A stretch of DNA of 64,000 nucleotides from an uncultured Muribaculaceae bacterium (GTDB taxonomy: Bacteria; Bacteroidota; Bacteroidia; Bacteroidales; Muribaculaceae): the NCBI GenBank assembly GCA_910578385.1, contig CAJTQV010000003.1:7042-71041 (forward strand), given 5' to 3'. Every line of letters begins with the position of its first letter. Within the stretch, counting starts at the first letter, position 1. Below are positions 1-8,603 of the stretch, one piece after another. A model generated the notes under the pieces. It saw nothing but the letters and a program-made list of their open reading frames with translations, made no database searches and had not been told where the DNA came from. The position numbers were made by a program, and so were the translations under genes.

Positions 1-416
1 TCCGCAAGCGTCTGACGCCTCTTCAGTGGGAAGTCACACAGAACGGCGCGACCGAGCGTCCATTCACCAACGAGTATGACCATGAGTTCCGTCGTGGTAT
101 CTATGTTGACATCACCGACGGTACACCGCTGTTCGTATCGTCGGCAAAGTATGACTCAGGCTGCGGGTGGCCGGCATTCTCGCGTCCCATAAACGACACG
201 CTTGTCACCGAACATGAGGACAGAAGCTACGGTCGCCTGCGGACCGAGGTGAGGTCGGCAAGTTCAGGAGCACATCTCGGCCATGTTTTCGAGGATGGCC
301 CCGTTGAAAGCGGAGGTCTGCGTTATTGCATAAACTCCGCCTCGCTGCGTTTCATTCCGCTTGAGGAAATGGTGGCAGCGGGTTATGGATACCTTGTGCC
401 GCTTGCTTCGGAATAA
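1..416 (+). CDS. msrB: Peptide-methionine (R)-S-oxide reductase MsrB, 5' end cut off
   Basis: Reduces methionine-R-sulfoxide in oxidised proteins. The reading frame is open from base 3 and stops with TAA at 414-416, leaving 138 residues. The MsrB core is visible: an SGCGWPAF segment, a GAHLGHVF segment, and near the end [11 protein letters not shown], which carries the catalytic cysteine and the conserved NSASL block. The start lies outside the window, so it cannot be seen whether an MsrA domain is fused upstream, as is common in Bacteroidetes. It converges on the VanZ-like gene with about 60 nt between them. Confidence 0.93.
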   Translation, partial: RKRLTPLQWEVTQNGATERPFTNEYDHEFRRGIYVDITDGTPLFVSSAKYDSGCGWPAFSRPINDTLVTEHEDRSYGRLRTEVRSASSGAHLGHVFEDGPVESGGLRYCINSASLRFIPLEEMVAAGYGYLVPLASE

Positions 417-476
417 AGCGCACTTCGCAAGCAAGAATTCCTCTCCAACTGAATTCCTCTTCCGCCGCATGGCTGC

Positions 477-869
477 TTATTTGCGGAGAATGCGGCGGAG
501 CAGGGGAGGGGTGATCAGCGCGGCAACTGCCACTCCCGTCCAGTCGGCGAGAAGGTCGAGGAAGTCGGTGGAGCGGCCAAGCCCCATGGCGCTCTGGGCG
601 TATTCGTCGGCAGCGCAGAACAAGCCCACGCAGATTACAATTGTCCATACCCGTCCAGGTGTAAGCCGCGACGTGCGGCGCAGGCCGTTGCGCTCGTAGT
701 CGAACATCACGGCACCGGTCAGTCCACCCATCATAATGGCGTGGACCAGCTTGTCTGCTCCCGGAAAAAGAGGTATGTCTTCAGTCGGCACCGGGTCGGG
801 TGCCAGAGTCAGCCAAAGTACCAGTCCTAAAGTCAGGACAGTCGGCCACCAGCGTCGTATAAACTCCAT
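477..869 (-). CDS. VanZ-like small membrane protein
   Basis: A 130-residue protein starting at the ATG at 869; the frame stays open further upstream but that stretch has no protein character. It has four likely membrane segments, an acidic PDPVPTEDIP stretch after the first, then an ADKLVHAIMMGGLTGAVMF segment and a DEYAQSAMGLGRSTDFLDLLADWTG segment typical of VanZ-like proteins. VanZ relatives are small membrane proteins of mostly unknown role; one confers low-level teicoplanin resistance. The CAAAGTTA at 878-885 reads TAACTTTG on this strand, a -7 box ending only eight bases before the ATG, so the mRNA would have almost no leader. Confidence 0.75.
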   Translation of the reverse strand: MEFIRRWWPTVLTLGLVLWLTLAPDPVPTEDIPLFPGADKLVHAIMMGGLTGAVMFDYERNGLRRTSRLTPGRVWTIVICVGLFCAADEYAQSAMGLGRSTDFLDLLADWTGVAVAALITPPLLRRILRK

Positions 870-1015
870 AGCGGTTGCAAAGTTACAAAAAATAAGCGGT
901 ATCCAGCGCGTTACGGCTGTAGATGCCTCGAAAAATGTGGTCAGGGTGCGGTGGAAAAGTGTGGGGAAATACGCCCGCGGAAGTGGCGATTCAAATTTCC
1001 TACAAAATCTTTTTA

Positions 1016-1023
1016 TATTTTTG
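1016..1023 (+). promoter_or_regulatory. Candidate -7 promoter box for the glycosylation cluster
   Basis: TATTTTTG fits the Bacteroidetes -7 consensus TAnnTTTG. No clean TTG lies 19-21 nt upstream, only a TTT. It sits about 100 nt before the first glycosyltransferase of the cluster and is the best promoter candidate for it. Confidence 0.4.
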
Positions 1024-1125
1024 CCGCGCATAAATAATGCGCATTATTAACCCGCTCTCCCGGGACTTACGGATTATCATGGATGTGCACACTCTCCCCG
1101 GCATATCCGACCATACCCGACATCA

Positions 1126-2697
1126 ATGACAACAAACAAATCAAGATATCTGTTGTATGCCGGAATCTGCATCGCCCTGCTGCCGGTGCTTATCTTCCGC
1201 GACTACACACCGTCAAACGAGCTGCGCTACCTCAGCATTGCCGACGAGGCTCTCCGCTCGCACAATTTCTTCACTTTCACGAACCACGGCGTACCATATG
1301 CCGACAAACCCCCGCTGTATCTCTGGATAGTCATGCTTTGCCGTATGATAGCGGGCAAGCACCTGATGTGGCTGCTGTCGCTATTCTCGCTCATACCGGC
1401 GTTGCTCACAGCCGAGGTCATGGACCGCTGGACGTGCAACGAGCTCAAACCCGCTCCGCGTCTCTCCGGCTCCATTGTGCTTCTTACCGGTGGGCTGTTC
1501 CTCGGTCTCGCCGTAACGTTGCGCATGGATATGCTCATGACGCTCTTCATAGTGCTGGCTCTGCGGTCGTTCTGGCGCATGTACACCGACATGACCACTA
1601 ACCGGGTGGAGCGGTGGCTCTTCCCGGTGTGGGTTTTCATGGCGATATTCTCGAAAGGACCGGTCGGAATACTCATGCCGTTGCTTTCCACGACTGTTTT
1701 CCTCTTCATCTCCGGACGCATACGCGACTTCTTCCGCTACTGGGGATGGCGCACATGGATACCACTGCTCGCGCTGTGCGGCCTATGGTTCGGTGCCGTC
1801 TATGCCGAAGGTGGTTACGAATATCTCGACAACCTGCTTTTCCATCAGACGGTTGACCGTGCCGTAAAAGCCTCCGAGCACGTCCGGCCCTTCTACTACT
1901 ACCTCATCACCTTCTGGTACAGCATGGCGCCTTGGTCGCTGCTTGTGGCCGCCGCACTGGGTGGAATGTTCATGCCGCGTTTCAGCCGTGGCAGCATGAT
2001 GTGCTATTTCCTGACCGTGAGCATCACGACCTTTGTAATGCTCTCCTGCTCAAGCTCGAAACTTCCGGTCTATCTCGTGCCGATATTCCCTTTTCTCTCT
2101 TACGCCACGGTAATGTACCTGGCGCGTGTCGGCTCCACACGGCTGCTGCGTGCCGCTGTCGCAGTCCCGTCCGGTGTGCTTGTGCTCGCCCTCCCGGCGA
2201 TGCTTGTCCTCACTGCACAACCGAAAACCGCATGGCTCTTTGACTGGTGGCTTATAGTTGCCTCTGCATTGCTGAGCGCGACAGGCATCCTGGTTCTCTG
2301 CCTTCTCTATTGCCGGATCGGCAGGGGAGACCGCGTTGACCTCTCGCTCCGGGCATTTGCCACCGGTATGCTGCTCGCTATATTCACAGCCGGATGGGCC
2401 ACACCTCAGCTCAACGCCTCTATCGGTTACGGCGAGATATGCCGGGCCGCCCGGACTGAGGCCCGTTCGCAGGGCACGACGGATATCTGCACATGGCGGG
2501 TGAAACGCTCCGAGAACATGGATGTCTACCTCGGTCGCGACGTGCGGATAATTCCCGACGACAGCGTTCCCTCGCCGCAGGTAACACGCGGGGTCGTGAT
2601 CATCACCAAGACAAAACATCTGAAGGCACTCGATGCCGCACGCTGCGACACGGTCGTAGGCGGCTACGCGGTGGTCAGCCTCGGTAATAACGATTGA
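1126..2697 (+). CDS. ArnT-like family 39 glycosyltransferase (first of two)
   Basis: A 523-residue polytopic membrane protein of the ArnT/PMT superfamily (GT39/GT83). Members transfer a sugar from polyprenyl phosphate to lipid A or another envelope acceptor at the periplasmic face. Visible marks are the N-terminal helix followed by an ELRYLSIADEAL segment, a DKPPLYLW motif near residue 65 matching the ArnT EKPPLYYW loop, and FSKGPVGILMP near residue 170. About a dozen hydrophobic helices follow, with a soluble tail after residue 430. It is followed 38 nt later by a second ArnT-like gene. The acceptor and sugar cannot be read from sequence; uronic acid on lipid A is the inference from the neighbours. 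Confidence 0.85.
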   Translation: MTTNKSRYLLYAGICIALLPVLIFRDYTPSNELRYLSIADEALRSHNFFTFTNHGVPYADKPPLYLWIVMLCRMIAGKHLMWLLSLFSLIPALLTAEVMDRWTCNELKPAPRLSGSIVLLTGGLFLGLAVTLRMDMLMTLFIVLALRSFWRMYTDMTTNRVERWLFPVWVFMAIFSKGPVGILMPLLSTTVFLFISGRIRDFFRYWGWRTWIPLLALCGLWFGAVYAEGGYEYLDNLLFHQTVDRAVKASEHVRPFYYYLITFWYSMAPWSLLVAAALGGMFMPRFSRGSMMCYFLTVSITTFVMLSCSSSKLPVYLVPIFPFLSYATVMYLARVGSTRLLRAAVAVPSGVLVLALPAMLVLTAQPKTAWLFDWWLIVASALLSATGILVLCLLYCRIGRGDRVDLSLRAFATGMLLAIFTAGWATPQLNASIGYGEICRAARTEARSQGTTDICTWRVKRSENMDVYLGRDVRIIPDDSVPSPQVTRGVVIITKTKHLKALDAARCDTVVGGYAVVSLGNND

Positions 2698-2735
2698 TTC
2701 CAAAGCCCCGGCTCTCACTATTGAAACCATTAGCT

Positions 2736-4394
2736 ATGAAGATAACCTACACTTACCCGAAACTCAAGATTGCCTTCGCGGTGCTGGTCTGCCTGGTCAC
2801 ATTTTTTGTGAACAACCAGGTTCTCGTGCCCGACATTATGGAGTCGCGCAACATTGTCACGGCCCGCGAGATGGTCTACGACGGAAACTGGATCATCCCG
2901 ACCATGAACGGCACGCTCCGCCTCGAAAAACCGCCGTTGCCCACATGGACCACAGCCGTCGCGGAGATTGTGTCGCCCGACAACGTGGCACTCCAACGCG
3001 CCATGGCAGGACTTGCCGCACTGCTCTTGGTCTACTACTTCTGGCGGTTCTCGCGCCGCATTCTGCGTCTTGACCCGTTCGTGCCGACGCTGCTCCTCTG
3101 CACCTGCTACAACGTCATACTCATGGGGCGCACCGCCTCGTGGGACATCTACTGCCACGCCTTCATGATGGGCGGCATCTACCACTTTGCCCGCGCCGTC
3201 TCCGAACGGCCATGCGCGTGGAGACAGTTCCTGTGGGCCGGACTTTTCACCGGGCTCTCCATCATGAGCAAAGGCCCGGTGTCGCTCTACGCCCTCTTCC
3301 TTCCCTTCATAATCAGCTACTTCACCTTCCGCCGTCCCTCCATGCGCGGCAAGTGGGGTGCCCTGACCGTCATGATTGTACTCGCTCTGGCCATCGGCGG
3401 CTGGTGGTACCTCTACGTTCACCTCGCACAGGCCGACGCTCTCAGCGCCGTGGTCGAGAAGGAATCAGGCTCATGGATCAACCGCAACGTGCGTCCATGG
3501 TGGTACTACTGGAAATTCTTCCTTGAGACCGGCGTGTGGTCGCTGCTCATGCTCACCTCGATTTTCCTGCCGCTCTTCAACCGTCGCCGCCGCACGTCGC
3601 GCCGGTGGCTCATATCGCTCGGCTGGCTCGTATGCTCGCTGGTTCTCCTGTCGCTGCTCCCCGAGAAGAAGAGCCGTTACCTGCTCCCTATACTCATACC
3701 GGCCAGCTACGTCATGGGCTGTATGCTCGTGTGGTGGAAAAATGCCTTTGCCGATCTCAAGAATCCGGCAAAATCTGACCGGATACTCTTCCGGATAAAC
3801 TGCGGCCTTATCGCCCTCGTCATGCTTGCGCTCCCTGTTGCCGGGTGGATTTTCGGTGTCAAGCCCGGTGCTTTAAGTCTCGGTGTATGGATAGCGTTCA
3901 CAATCATCGACGTCACACTCGCCGCATGGCTCATCGCCGCGACGGTGCGTCTGCGCCCCATGGTGATGCTTGTCGGTGTCGCGTTGCTCTTCATGGCTGC
4001 CGAATGCACGGTGATCACGCTCATGCGCAGCGTGGTCAACAACCCAGAGATGAAGAGCATATCCGGCACGCGCGAGCTGCGCGAGCTCGACGGCCTCCCG
4101 TTCTATCACCTTGACACCGAGGAGCTCCGCATAGAGCTTGTCTATGCCGCCCACCGTCCGATCCGCGCCATCAGCGCCGACTCCGTGGCAGCGCATATGC
4201 CCTGTGTCATACTTACTCATCAGCGTGCCGGTCAGGCTCTTCCTACCGGACTGTGGGAGGTGGCCGACTCGACATATATTGACCGCTACGACGACAACCG
4301 CCGTCCGAAGAATACCAAACGCTACAGCGACCTTTTCATATTTCACGCAACCAAGCTCACGCCCAAGGACACCGCCGCTGTGTCCGTGCGCTGA
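2736..4394 (+). CDS. ArnT-like family 39 glycosyltransferase (second of two)
   Basis: A 552-residue membrane glycosyltransferase of the same superfamily as the preceding gene. Conserved blocks are MESRNIVTAREMVYDGNW, LEKPPLPTW and MSKGPVSLYALFLP, then a WYYWKFFLETGVWSLL loop. The ATG at 2736 is preferred over an in-frame TTG at 2694, which would overlap the upstream stop. The two paralogues are clearly diverged, so each may add a sugar to a different position or acceptor. The C-terminal 90 residues are soluble and probably periplasmic. The GT2 gene begins 20 nt downstream, which points to one operon. Confidence 0.85.
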   Translation: MKITYTYPKLKIAFAVLVCLVTFFVNNQVLVPDIMESRNIVTAREMVYDGNWIIPTMNGTLRLEKPPLPTWTTAVAEIVSPDNVALQRAMAGLAALLLVYYFWRFSRRILRLDPFVPTLLLCTCYNVILMGRTASWDIYCHAFMMGGIYHFARAVSERPCAWRQFLWAGLFTGLSIMSKGPVSLYALFLPFIISYFTFRRPSMRGKWGALTVMIVLALAIGGWWYLYVHLAQADALSAVVEKESGSWINRNVRPWWYYWKFFLETGVWSLLMLTSIFLPLFNRRRRTSRRWLISLGWLVCSLVLLSLLPEKKSRYLLPILIPASYVMGCMLVWWKNAFADLKNPAKSDRILFRINCGLIALVMLALPVAGWIFGVKPGALSLGVWIAFTIIDVTLAAWLIAATVRLRPMVMLVGVALLFMAAECTVITLMRSVVNNPEMKSISGTRELRELDGLPFYHLDTEELRIELVYAAHRPIRAISADSVAAHMPCVILTHQRAGQALPTGLWEVADSTYIDRYDDNRRPKNTKRYSDLFIFHATKLTPKDTAAVSVR

Positions 4395-4414
4395 CAACAA
4401 TATATTTCAGAACA

Positions 4415-5152
4415 ATGAACAAGACCTCACTTTATCAACTCACAGTAATAGTCCCCGTCTACAACGAAGAGGACAACATCGACGCACTTGAGTCCCGTCT
4501 CAGCGTCTTTCTGCCGCAGGCGCGTGTGGCCACATGCGTGCTGTTTGTCAACGATGGCTCGACCGACTCCAGTCTGGAGCGTATCCGCGAGATATGCCGC
4601 CGCCACACCGACTTTTTCTACCTCAATCTCGGCCGCAACGGTGGCCTGAGCGCGGCCATGAAGGCGGGAATCGATGCCGTCGAGTCCCCCTATGTCGGTT
4701 ATATGGACGCCGACCTCCAGACCGCACCCGAGGATTTCAACCTGCTCCTCGCCGACATCGAGAACTATGAGCTTGTGATGGGTATCCGTGCCAACCGCAA
4801 GGACACCATCTTCAAGAAACTCCAGTCGAAGATTGCAAACGGATTCCGCCGCATGATGACCCACGACGGCGTGCAGGACACCGGTTGCCCCCTCAAGGTG
4901 ATGCACACCGACTACGCCCGCCGCGTGCCCTTCTTCACCGGAATGCACCGCTTTCTCCCCGCGCTCATCCAGCTTCAGGAGGGTCGCGTCAAGCAGGTTC
5001 CCGTGCGTCACTTTCCCCGCACGGCCGGAGTGTCGAAATACCATCTCTGGAACCGCCTCGTTTCTCCGTTCATGGACTGCTTCGCCTACCGCTGGATGAA
5101 GAAACGTTACATAAACTACTCGGTGAGCGACGACAACTTCCGAAAAGCCTGA
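4415..5152 (+). CDS. DPM1/ArnC-like family 2 glycosyltransferase (polyprenyl-phosphate sugar synthase)
   Basis: A 245-residue GT-A fold enzyme with VIVPVYNEEDN at residues 11-21, a nucleotide-binding NDGSTD at 46-51 and the metal-binding DAD at 98-100 followed by LQ. It lacks the C-terminal membrane helices of ArnC and GtrB and so resembles soluble DPM1 or RgtE-type enzymes. The expected reaction is transfer of a sugar from a nucleotide sugar to undecaprenyl phosphate on the cytoplasmic face. It sits between the two ArnT-like acceptor-side enzymes and the double LAB_N protein, the order expected for a lipid-linked sugar pathway. The substrate is inferred, not seen. Confidence 0.87.
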   Translation: MNKTSLYQLTVIVPVYNEEDNIDALESRLSVFLPQARVATCVLFVNDGSTDSSLERIREICRRHTDFFYLNLGRNGGLSAAMKAGIDAVESPYVGYMDADLQTAPEDFNLLLADIENYELVMGIRANRKDTIFKKLQSKIANGFRRMMTHDGVQDTGCPLKVMHTDYARRVPFFTGMHRFLPALIQLQEGRVKQVPVRHFPRTAGVSKYHLWNRLVSPFMDCFAYRWMKKRYINYSVSDDNFRKA

Positions 5153-5162
5153 TAACGCCGGC

Positions 5163-5795
5163 ATGGACAATTCATATCTAATATACGCCATCGGGTTCCT
5201 CGCTCAGGGATTCTTCTCGGCGCGTATCCTGGTGCAATGGGCCATGTCGGAGCGGGCACGCAAGGTGCTGTCGCCCTCTGTGTTCTGGATTCTAAGTATC
5301 GCCGGAGCATATCTGCTCTGCCTTTACGGGTGGTTGCGCAACGACTTCGCCATAGTGCTCGGCCAGGTGATATCCTACTACATCTACCTCTGGAACCTCA
5401 ACATCAAGGGTGTGTGGCGACGCGTGCCTATGCTTCTCCGCATAGTGCTCATACTCACGCCCGTCGTGGCCGGAGTCTGTGTAGCCGGAAACGCGGCGGA
5501 ATTCATTGACCGCTTCCTTCTCAACAGCGACATACCGATGTGGCTCGTCATATACGGCTCGCTCGGACAGATACTGTTCACCCTGCGGTTCATATACCAG
5601 TGGCTTTATTCGCGCCGTGAGGGAGAATCGACCCTTCCCGCCGGATTCTGGATAATAAGCCTCGCCGGTTCGCTGGCCATCGTGTCATACGGAATAATCC
5701 GCCACGACCCCGTGCTCATCATAGGCCAGTCGTTCGGACTTGTGGCCTACGTGCGCAACCTCATCATTCTGAAAAAAGAAACAAATTTGAAATGA
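5163..5795 (+). CDS. Membrane protein with two LAB_N domains
   Basis: A 210-residue membrane protein with two copies of the lipid-A-disaccharide synthase N-terminal domain (LAB_N). Each copy has the pattern ARILVQW or LRFIYQW, then a P-x-x-FW(I)(I/L)S segment, then G-x-x-(I/V)-x-Y. The first copy covers roughly residues 8-80 and the second 130-200. Despite the name there is no LpxB catalytic part. The protein resembles a small multidrug-resistance-like helix bundle, so a role in moving or presenting the lipid-linked sugar is plausible; that is inference. Its TGA overlaps the ATG of the next gene by four bases, showing tight coupling to the epimerase. Confidence 0.82.
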   Translation: MDNSYLIYAIGFLAQGFFSARILVQWAMSERARKVLSPSVFWILSIAGAYLLCLYGWLRNDFAIVLGQVISYYIYLWNLNIKGVWRRVPMLLRIVLILTPVVAGVCVAGNAAEFIDRFLLNSDIPMWLVIYGSLGQILFTLRFIYQWLYSRREGESTLPAGFWIISLAGSLAIVSYGIIRHDPVLIIGQSFGLVAYVRNLIILKKETNLK

Positions 5796-6802
5796 AGATA
5801 CTTGTTACAGGAGCCGCCGGATTCATCGGGGCGGCCACAGTGGAATGCCTGCTGCGCCTCGGCCATGAGGTGATCGGCATCGACAATATAAACTCATATT
5901 ACGACACCGCTCTCAAATACTGGCGTCTGGAGCGCCTCGGCGTGGCTCAGGGTGACATACGCGACGGCAAGCCCGTGGTCAGCTCGCTCAATCCCTCTTT
6001 CACTTTCATAAAGATGGACATCACCGACCGTATCAGCCTTGACCGTCTGTTCGCCGACAGCGGTTTCGAGATTGTTATCAACCTCGCCGCTCAAGCCGGT
6101 GTGCGTTACTCGATTGAGAATCCTTACGCATACGTGGAGAGCAACCTTGTCGGCTTCCTCAACCTCCTCGAATGCTGCCGCAACCATCCGGTCAAGCACC
6201 TTATCTATGCAAGCTCCAGCAGCGTCTACGGCATGAGCGACCACATACCTTATGCCGAGTCCGACCGCACCGACTCACCGGTGAGCCTTTACGCCGCCAC
6301 CAAGAAGAGCAATGAGCTGATGGCCTACTGTTACAGCCAGCTCTACGGCGTTCCCGCTACCGGAGTTCGCTTCTTTACCGTCTATGGTCCGGCAGGACGT
6401 CCCGACATGGCTCCGTTCCTCTTCCTCCGCGCCGTGCTCGAAGGTAAGCCGATACGCGTGTTCAACCATGGCGACATGCAGCGCGACTTCACCTATATCG
6501 ACGACATCACCGATGGCCTGATGCTTCTGCTCGAACATCCGTCGCAGGAGAAGATTCCCCACCGCGTGTACAACATCGGCCACTCGTCGCCTGTGCAGCT
6601 CATGGACTTCATACACACCATCGAGAAAGTAGCCGGACGCAAGGCCGAGATGAAGATGGAGGGTATGCAGCCGGGCGACGTATATTGCACCTATGCCGAC
6701 ACCACCCGTCTCCAGCAGGACTTCGGCTACTCACCCAAAGTCTCAATCGAGGAGGGCATACGCAACTTCTACGACTGGTATTTAGGCTTTACTAAAGCCT
6801 AA
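5792..6802 (+). CDS. UDP-glucuronate 4-epimerase-like NAD-dependent epimerase
   Basis: A 336-residue extended SDR enzyme. The NAD loop GAAGFIG is at residues 7-13 and the catalytic pair Y167/K171 lies in YAATK, after SSSSVYG. The block AAQAGVRYSIENPYAYVESNL is typical of UDP-glucuronate 4-epimerases (GAE, LpsL, Cap1J type), which make UDP-galacturonate; other GalE relatives lack the RYS motif. This suggests that the cluster's donor is a uronic acid. The start overlaps the preceding gene by four bases. Its last 21 bases overlap the end of the convergent histidine kinase gene, so the two transcripts are complementary at their 3' ends. Confidence 0.85.
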   Translation: MKILVTGAAGFIGAATVECLLRLGHEVIGIDNINSYYDTALKYWRLERLGVAQGDIRDGKPVVSSLNPSFTFIKMDITDRISLDRLFADSGFEIVINLAAQAGVRYSIENPYAYVESNLVGFLNLLECCRNHPVKHLIYASSSSVYGMSDHIPYAESDRTDSPVSLYAATKKSNELMAYCYSQLYGVPATGVRFFTVYGPAGRPDMAPFLFLRAVLEGKPIRVFNHGDMQRDFTYIDDITDGLMLLLEHPSQEKIPHRVYNIGHSSPVQLMDFIHTIEKVAGRKAEMKMEGMQPGDVYCTYADTTRLQQDFGYSPKVSIEEGIRNFYDWYLGFTKA

Positions 6803-7819
6803 CACGAATGTGTGGCGGCCTTCGGCGAAGCTGTATGAGACCGTCCATTTGTGGAAGTCACAGATGCTGCGCACTATGGCCAGGCCGAGTCCCGTGCCTG
6901 AGTGGCGCACTTCGCCCGAACGGAAACGCCGGAAGAGAGTCTCCTCGCGCAACGGGCCGTCCATTGCCGTATTGCTCACGGTCAGCGTCTTGTCGGTCAT
7001 GGTGACGGTCACGTCACCACCGGGTGCCGTGTGCCGCAGAGCATTGACAATAAGATTTTTCAACAGACACTCCAGAAGTACGGTGTTCGCCCGCAGTGTT
7101 CGTCCATGCACGCTCCTGCGGTCGGACACCTTTATCGGTATGTCGCTTTGCAACACGCCGTACATAGGCAGCGTCTCGGCCAGGAGAGTCGCTATGTCTA
7201 CCTCCTCGGCCGTGGCGTACTGTGCGTTGTCAATCTTGGCGAGCAGCAGCAGATTACGGTTCAGATGGCTCATGCGCATGGTGAGGTGATACAGGTCCGA
7301 CACAATGTTCATCTGCCGCTCATTCATTTCCTCCTGCATGAGCAGGTCGAGCTTGCTGCGTATCACAGCCAAGGGTGTCTGAAGCTCGTGCGAGGCGTTC
7401 TCGGTAAACTCCTTCTGTATGCGGAACGACTCATGGTCACGCTCCATGAGCTGTGCGAGCGAGCGGTTGAGCCGGTTGAACTCGCTGATGTCAGTCTCGT
7501 TGAAGCGAGGCACCTCATCCTTGGCGATATTGAACCGTTCCGTCTTGCGCAGAGTGTCGTCGAACGGATGCCACAGACTGTGGGTAGCGAAACGTAGCGT
7601 TATGAAATAAGCCACGCTTATCACCACGAAATTCAGCAGGAAGAGCAGCGTCATGCCGACCATCACATCATCTTCCGGCCCGTCGGCGTAGAAATAACGG
7701 AGTATAAGATAGAACAGGGGAGCGTTGAGCATGAACACCGCTGTCACACATATCAGGAACCTCCCCAACGTGCGCGACAGCAGAGTGCGTGGTTTCTTTT
7801 GCAATGCGCTCCGTTTCAT
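6782..7819 (-). CDS. Sensor histidine kinase, PmrB-like architecture
   Basis: A 345-residue HisKA sensor kinase. Two membrane helices (about 20-41 and 55-75) flank a periplasmic loop of only about 15 residues that is rich in acid (YADGPEDD), much like the short acidic loop of PmrB. The phospho-accepting H144 lies in SHELQTPL. An N-box KNLIVNALRHT follows, and GTGLGLAIV forms the last ATP-lid glycine box. Its ATG overlaps the stop of the response regulator by four bases, so they are co-translated. It converges on the epimerase of the glycosylation cluster, which suggests envelope stress or cation sensing; the link is inferred from position. Confidence 0.9.
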   Translation of the reverse strand: MKRSALQKKPRTLLSRTLGRFLICVTAVFMLNAPLFYLILRYFYADGPEDDVMVGMTLLFLLNFVVISVAYFITLRFATHSLWHPFDDTLRKTERFNIAKDEVPRFNETDISEFNRLNRSLAQLMERDHESFRIQKEFTENASHELQTPLAVIRSKLDLLMQEEMNERQMNIVSDLYHLTMRMSHLNRNLLLLAKIDNAQYATAEEVDIATLLAETLPMYGVLQSDIPIKVSDRRSVHGRTLRANTVLLECLLKNLIVNALRHTAPGGDVTVTMTDKTLTVSNTAMDGPLREETLFRRFRSGEVRHSGTGLGLAIVRSICDFHKWTVSYSFAEGRHTFVLGFSKA

Positions 7820-8496
7820 GACTCAGCAACCCATTTGTAGCCCGTGCCGTAGTAGGTCTTGATGCAGTCAACCACCCCGGCCTCGGCCAGTTTGGCCTTG
7901 AGATTTTTGATATGGGCGTAGACGAAATTGAAGTCTCCCATCATGTCGGCCATGTCGCCGCTCAGATGCTCGGCCAAGGCACTTTTCGACACCACGCGGC
8001 GCCGGTTCTCTATCAGGAACAGCAGCACGTCATACTCGCTCTTCGTCAGGTCGAGCGCATGATTTGCGGTTGACACCCGGCGGGCGAGAAGGTCGATTGT
8101 TATTCCGCCGGTCTCCAGACGGTTCGCCGAATTGAAATTCTTGCGCCTAAGCAGCGCGAAAATCCTCATGCTCAGTTCCGGCAGGTGGAAAGGCTTCGGC
8201 AGATAGTCGTCGGCACCGATTTTGAGTCCTTCGACCTTGTCGTCGAGCGAGTCCTTCGCCGAGATGATTATCACGCCCGACTGGGGGGCGCGTTGCTTTA
8301 TGCGGCGCAGAATCTCCAGACCCGACCCGTCGGGCAACATCAGGTCGAGAAGTATGCAGTCATATTCGTAGATGTCAACCTTGTTCATGGCCTCCGACAC
8401 GCAGAAAGCCTGCTCGCAGAGATAATCCTCGCGGCTCAGGAAACTCACAATGTCGTCCGACAGCTGGCGTTCATCCTCGATAATCAGTAATTTCAT
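7816..8496 (-). CDS. OmpR/PhoB-family response regulator, PmrA-like
   Basis: A 226-residue regulator with a receiver domain (acidic pair E7 D8, phospho-acceptor D51 in CILLDLMLPDG, lysine in YLPKPF) and a C-terminal winged helix ending in YGTGYKWV. The ATG at 8496 is used because the frame upstream has no regulator sequence. A TATTTTTG box (forward CAAAAATA at 8501-8508) ends four bases before that ATG, so the transcript would start at or next to the start codon. Partner of the overlapping histidine kinase gene. Likely targets are the convergent glycosylation genes or its own promoter; this is inference. Confidence 0.92.
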   Translation of the reverse strand: MKLLIIEDERQLSDDIVSFLSREDYLCEQAFCVSEAMNKVDIYEYDCILLDLMLPDGSGLEILRRIKQRAPQSGVIIISAKDSLDDKVEGLKIGADDYLPKPFHLPELSMRIFALLRRKNFNSANRLETGGITIDLLARRVSTANHALDLTKSEYDVLLFLIENRRRVVSKSALAEHLSGDMADMMGDFNFVYAHIKNLKAKLAEAGVVDCIKTYYGTGYKWVAES

Positions 8497-8500
8497 GTTG

Positions 8501-8508
8501 CAAAAATA
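8501..8508 (-). promoter_or_regulatory. -7 promoter box of the two-component operon
   Basis: TATTTTTG on the minus strand, a full TAnnTTTG match, ending four bases before the start codon of the response regulator. Implies a leaderless or nearly leaderless mRNA. Confidence 0.5.
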
Positions 8509-8603
8509 GCAAAAAATAACGACATGATTCAATTCCCGCAAGTCTAAAATCTGTTTGATGAACCCGGTGTTGTCTGACGGCGTTTTGATTACATCCATAT
8601 TGG

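Noticed and set aside
361..699. Plus-strand frame opposite the VanZ-like gene
   Set aside because: Starts inside msrB and is a shadow of the minus-strand gene.
2694..2735. TTG start for the second ArnT-like gene
   Set aside because: Overlaps the previous stop and adds 14 residues without signal; the ATG at 2736 is normal.
8497..8598. Longer response regulator starting at 8598
   Set aside because: The extra 34 residues contain the promoter box and no receiver sequence.
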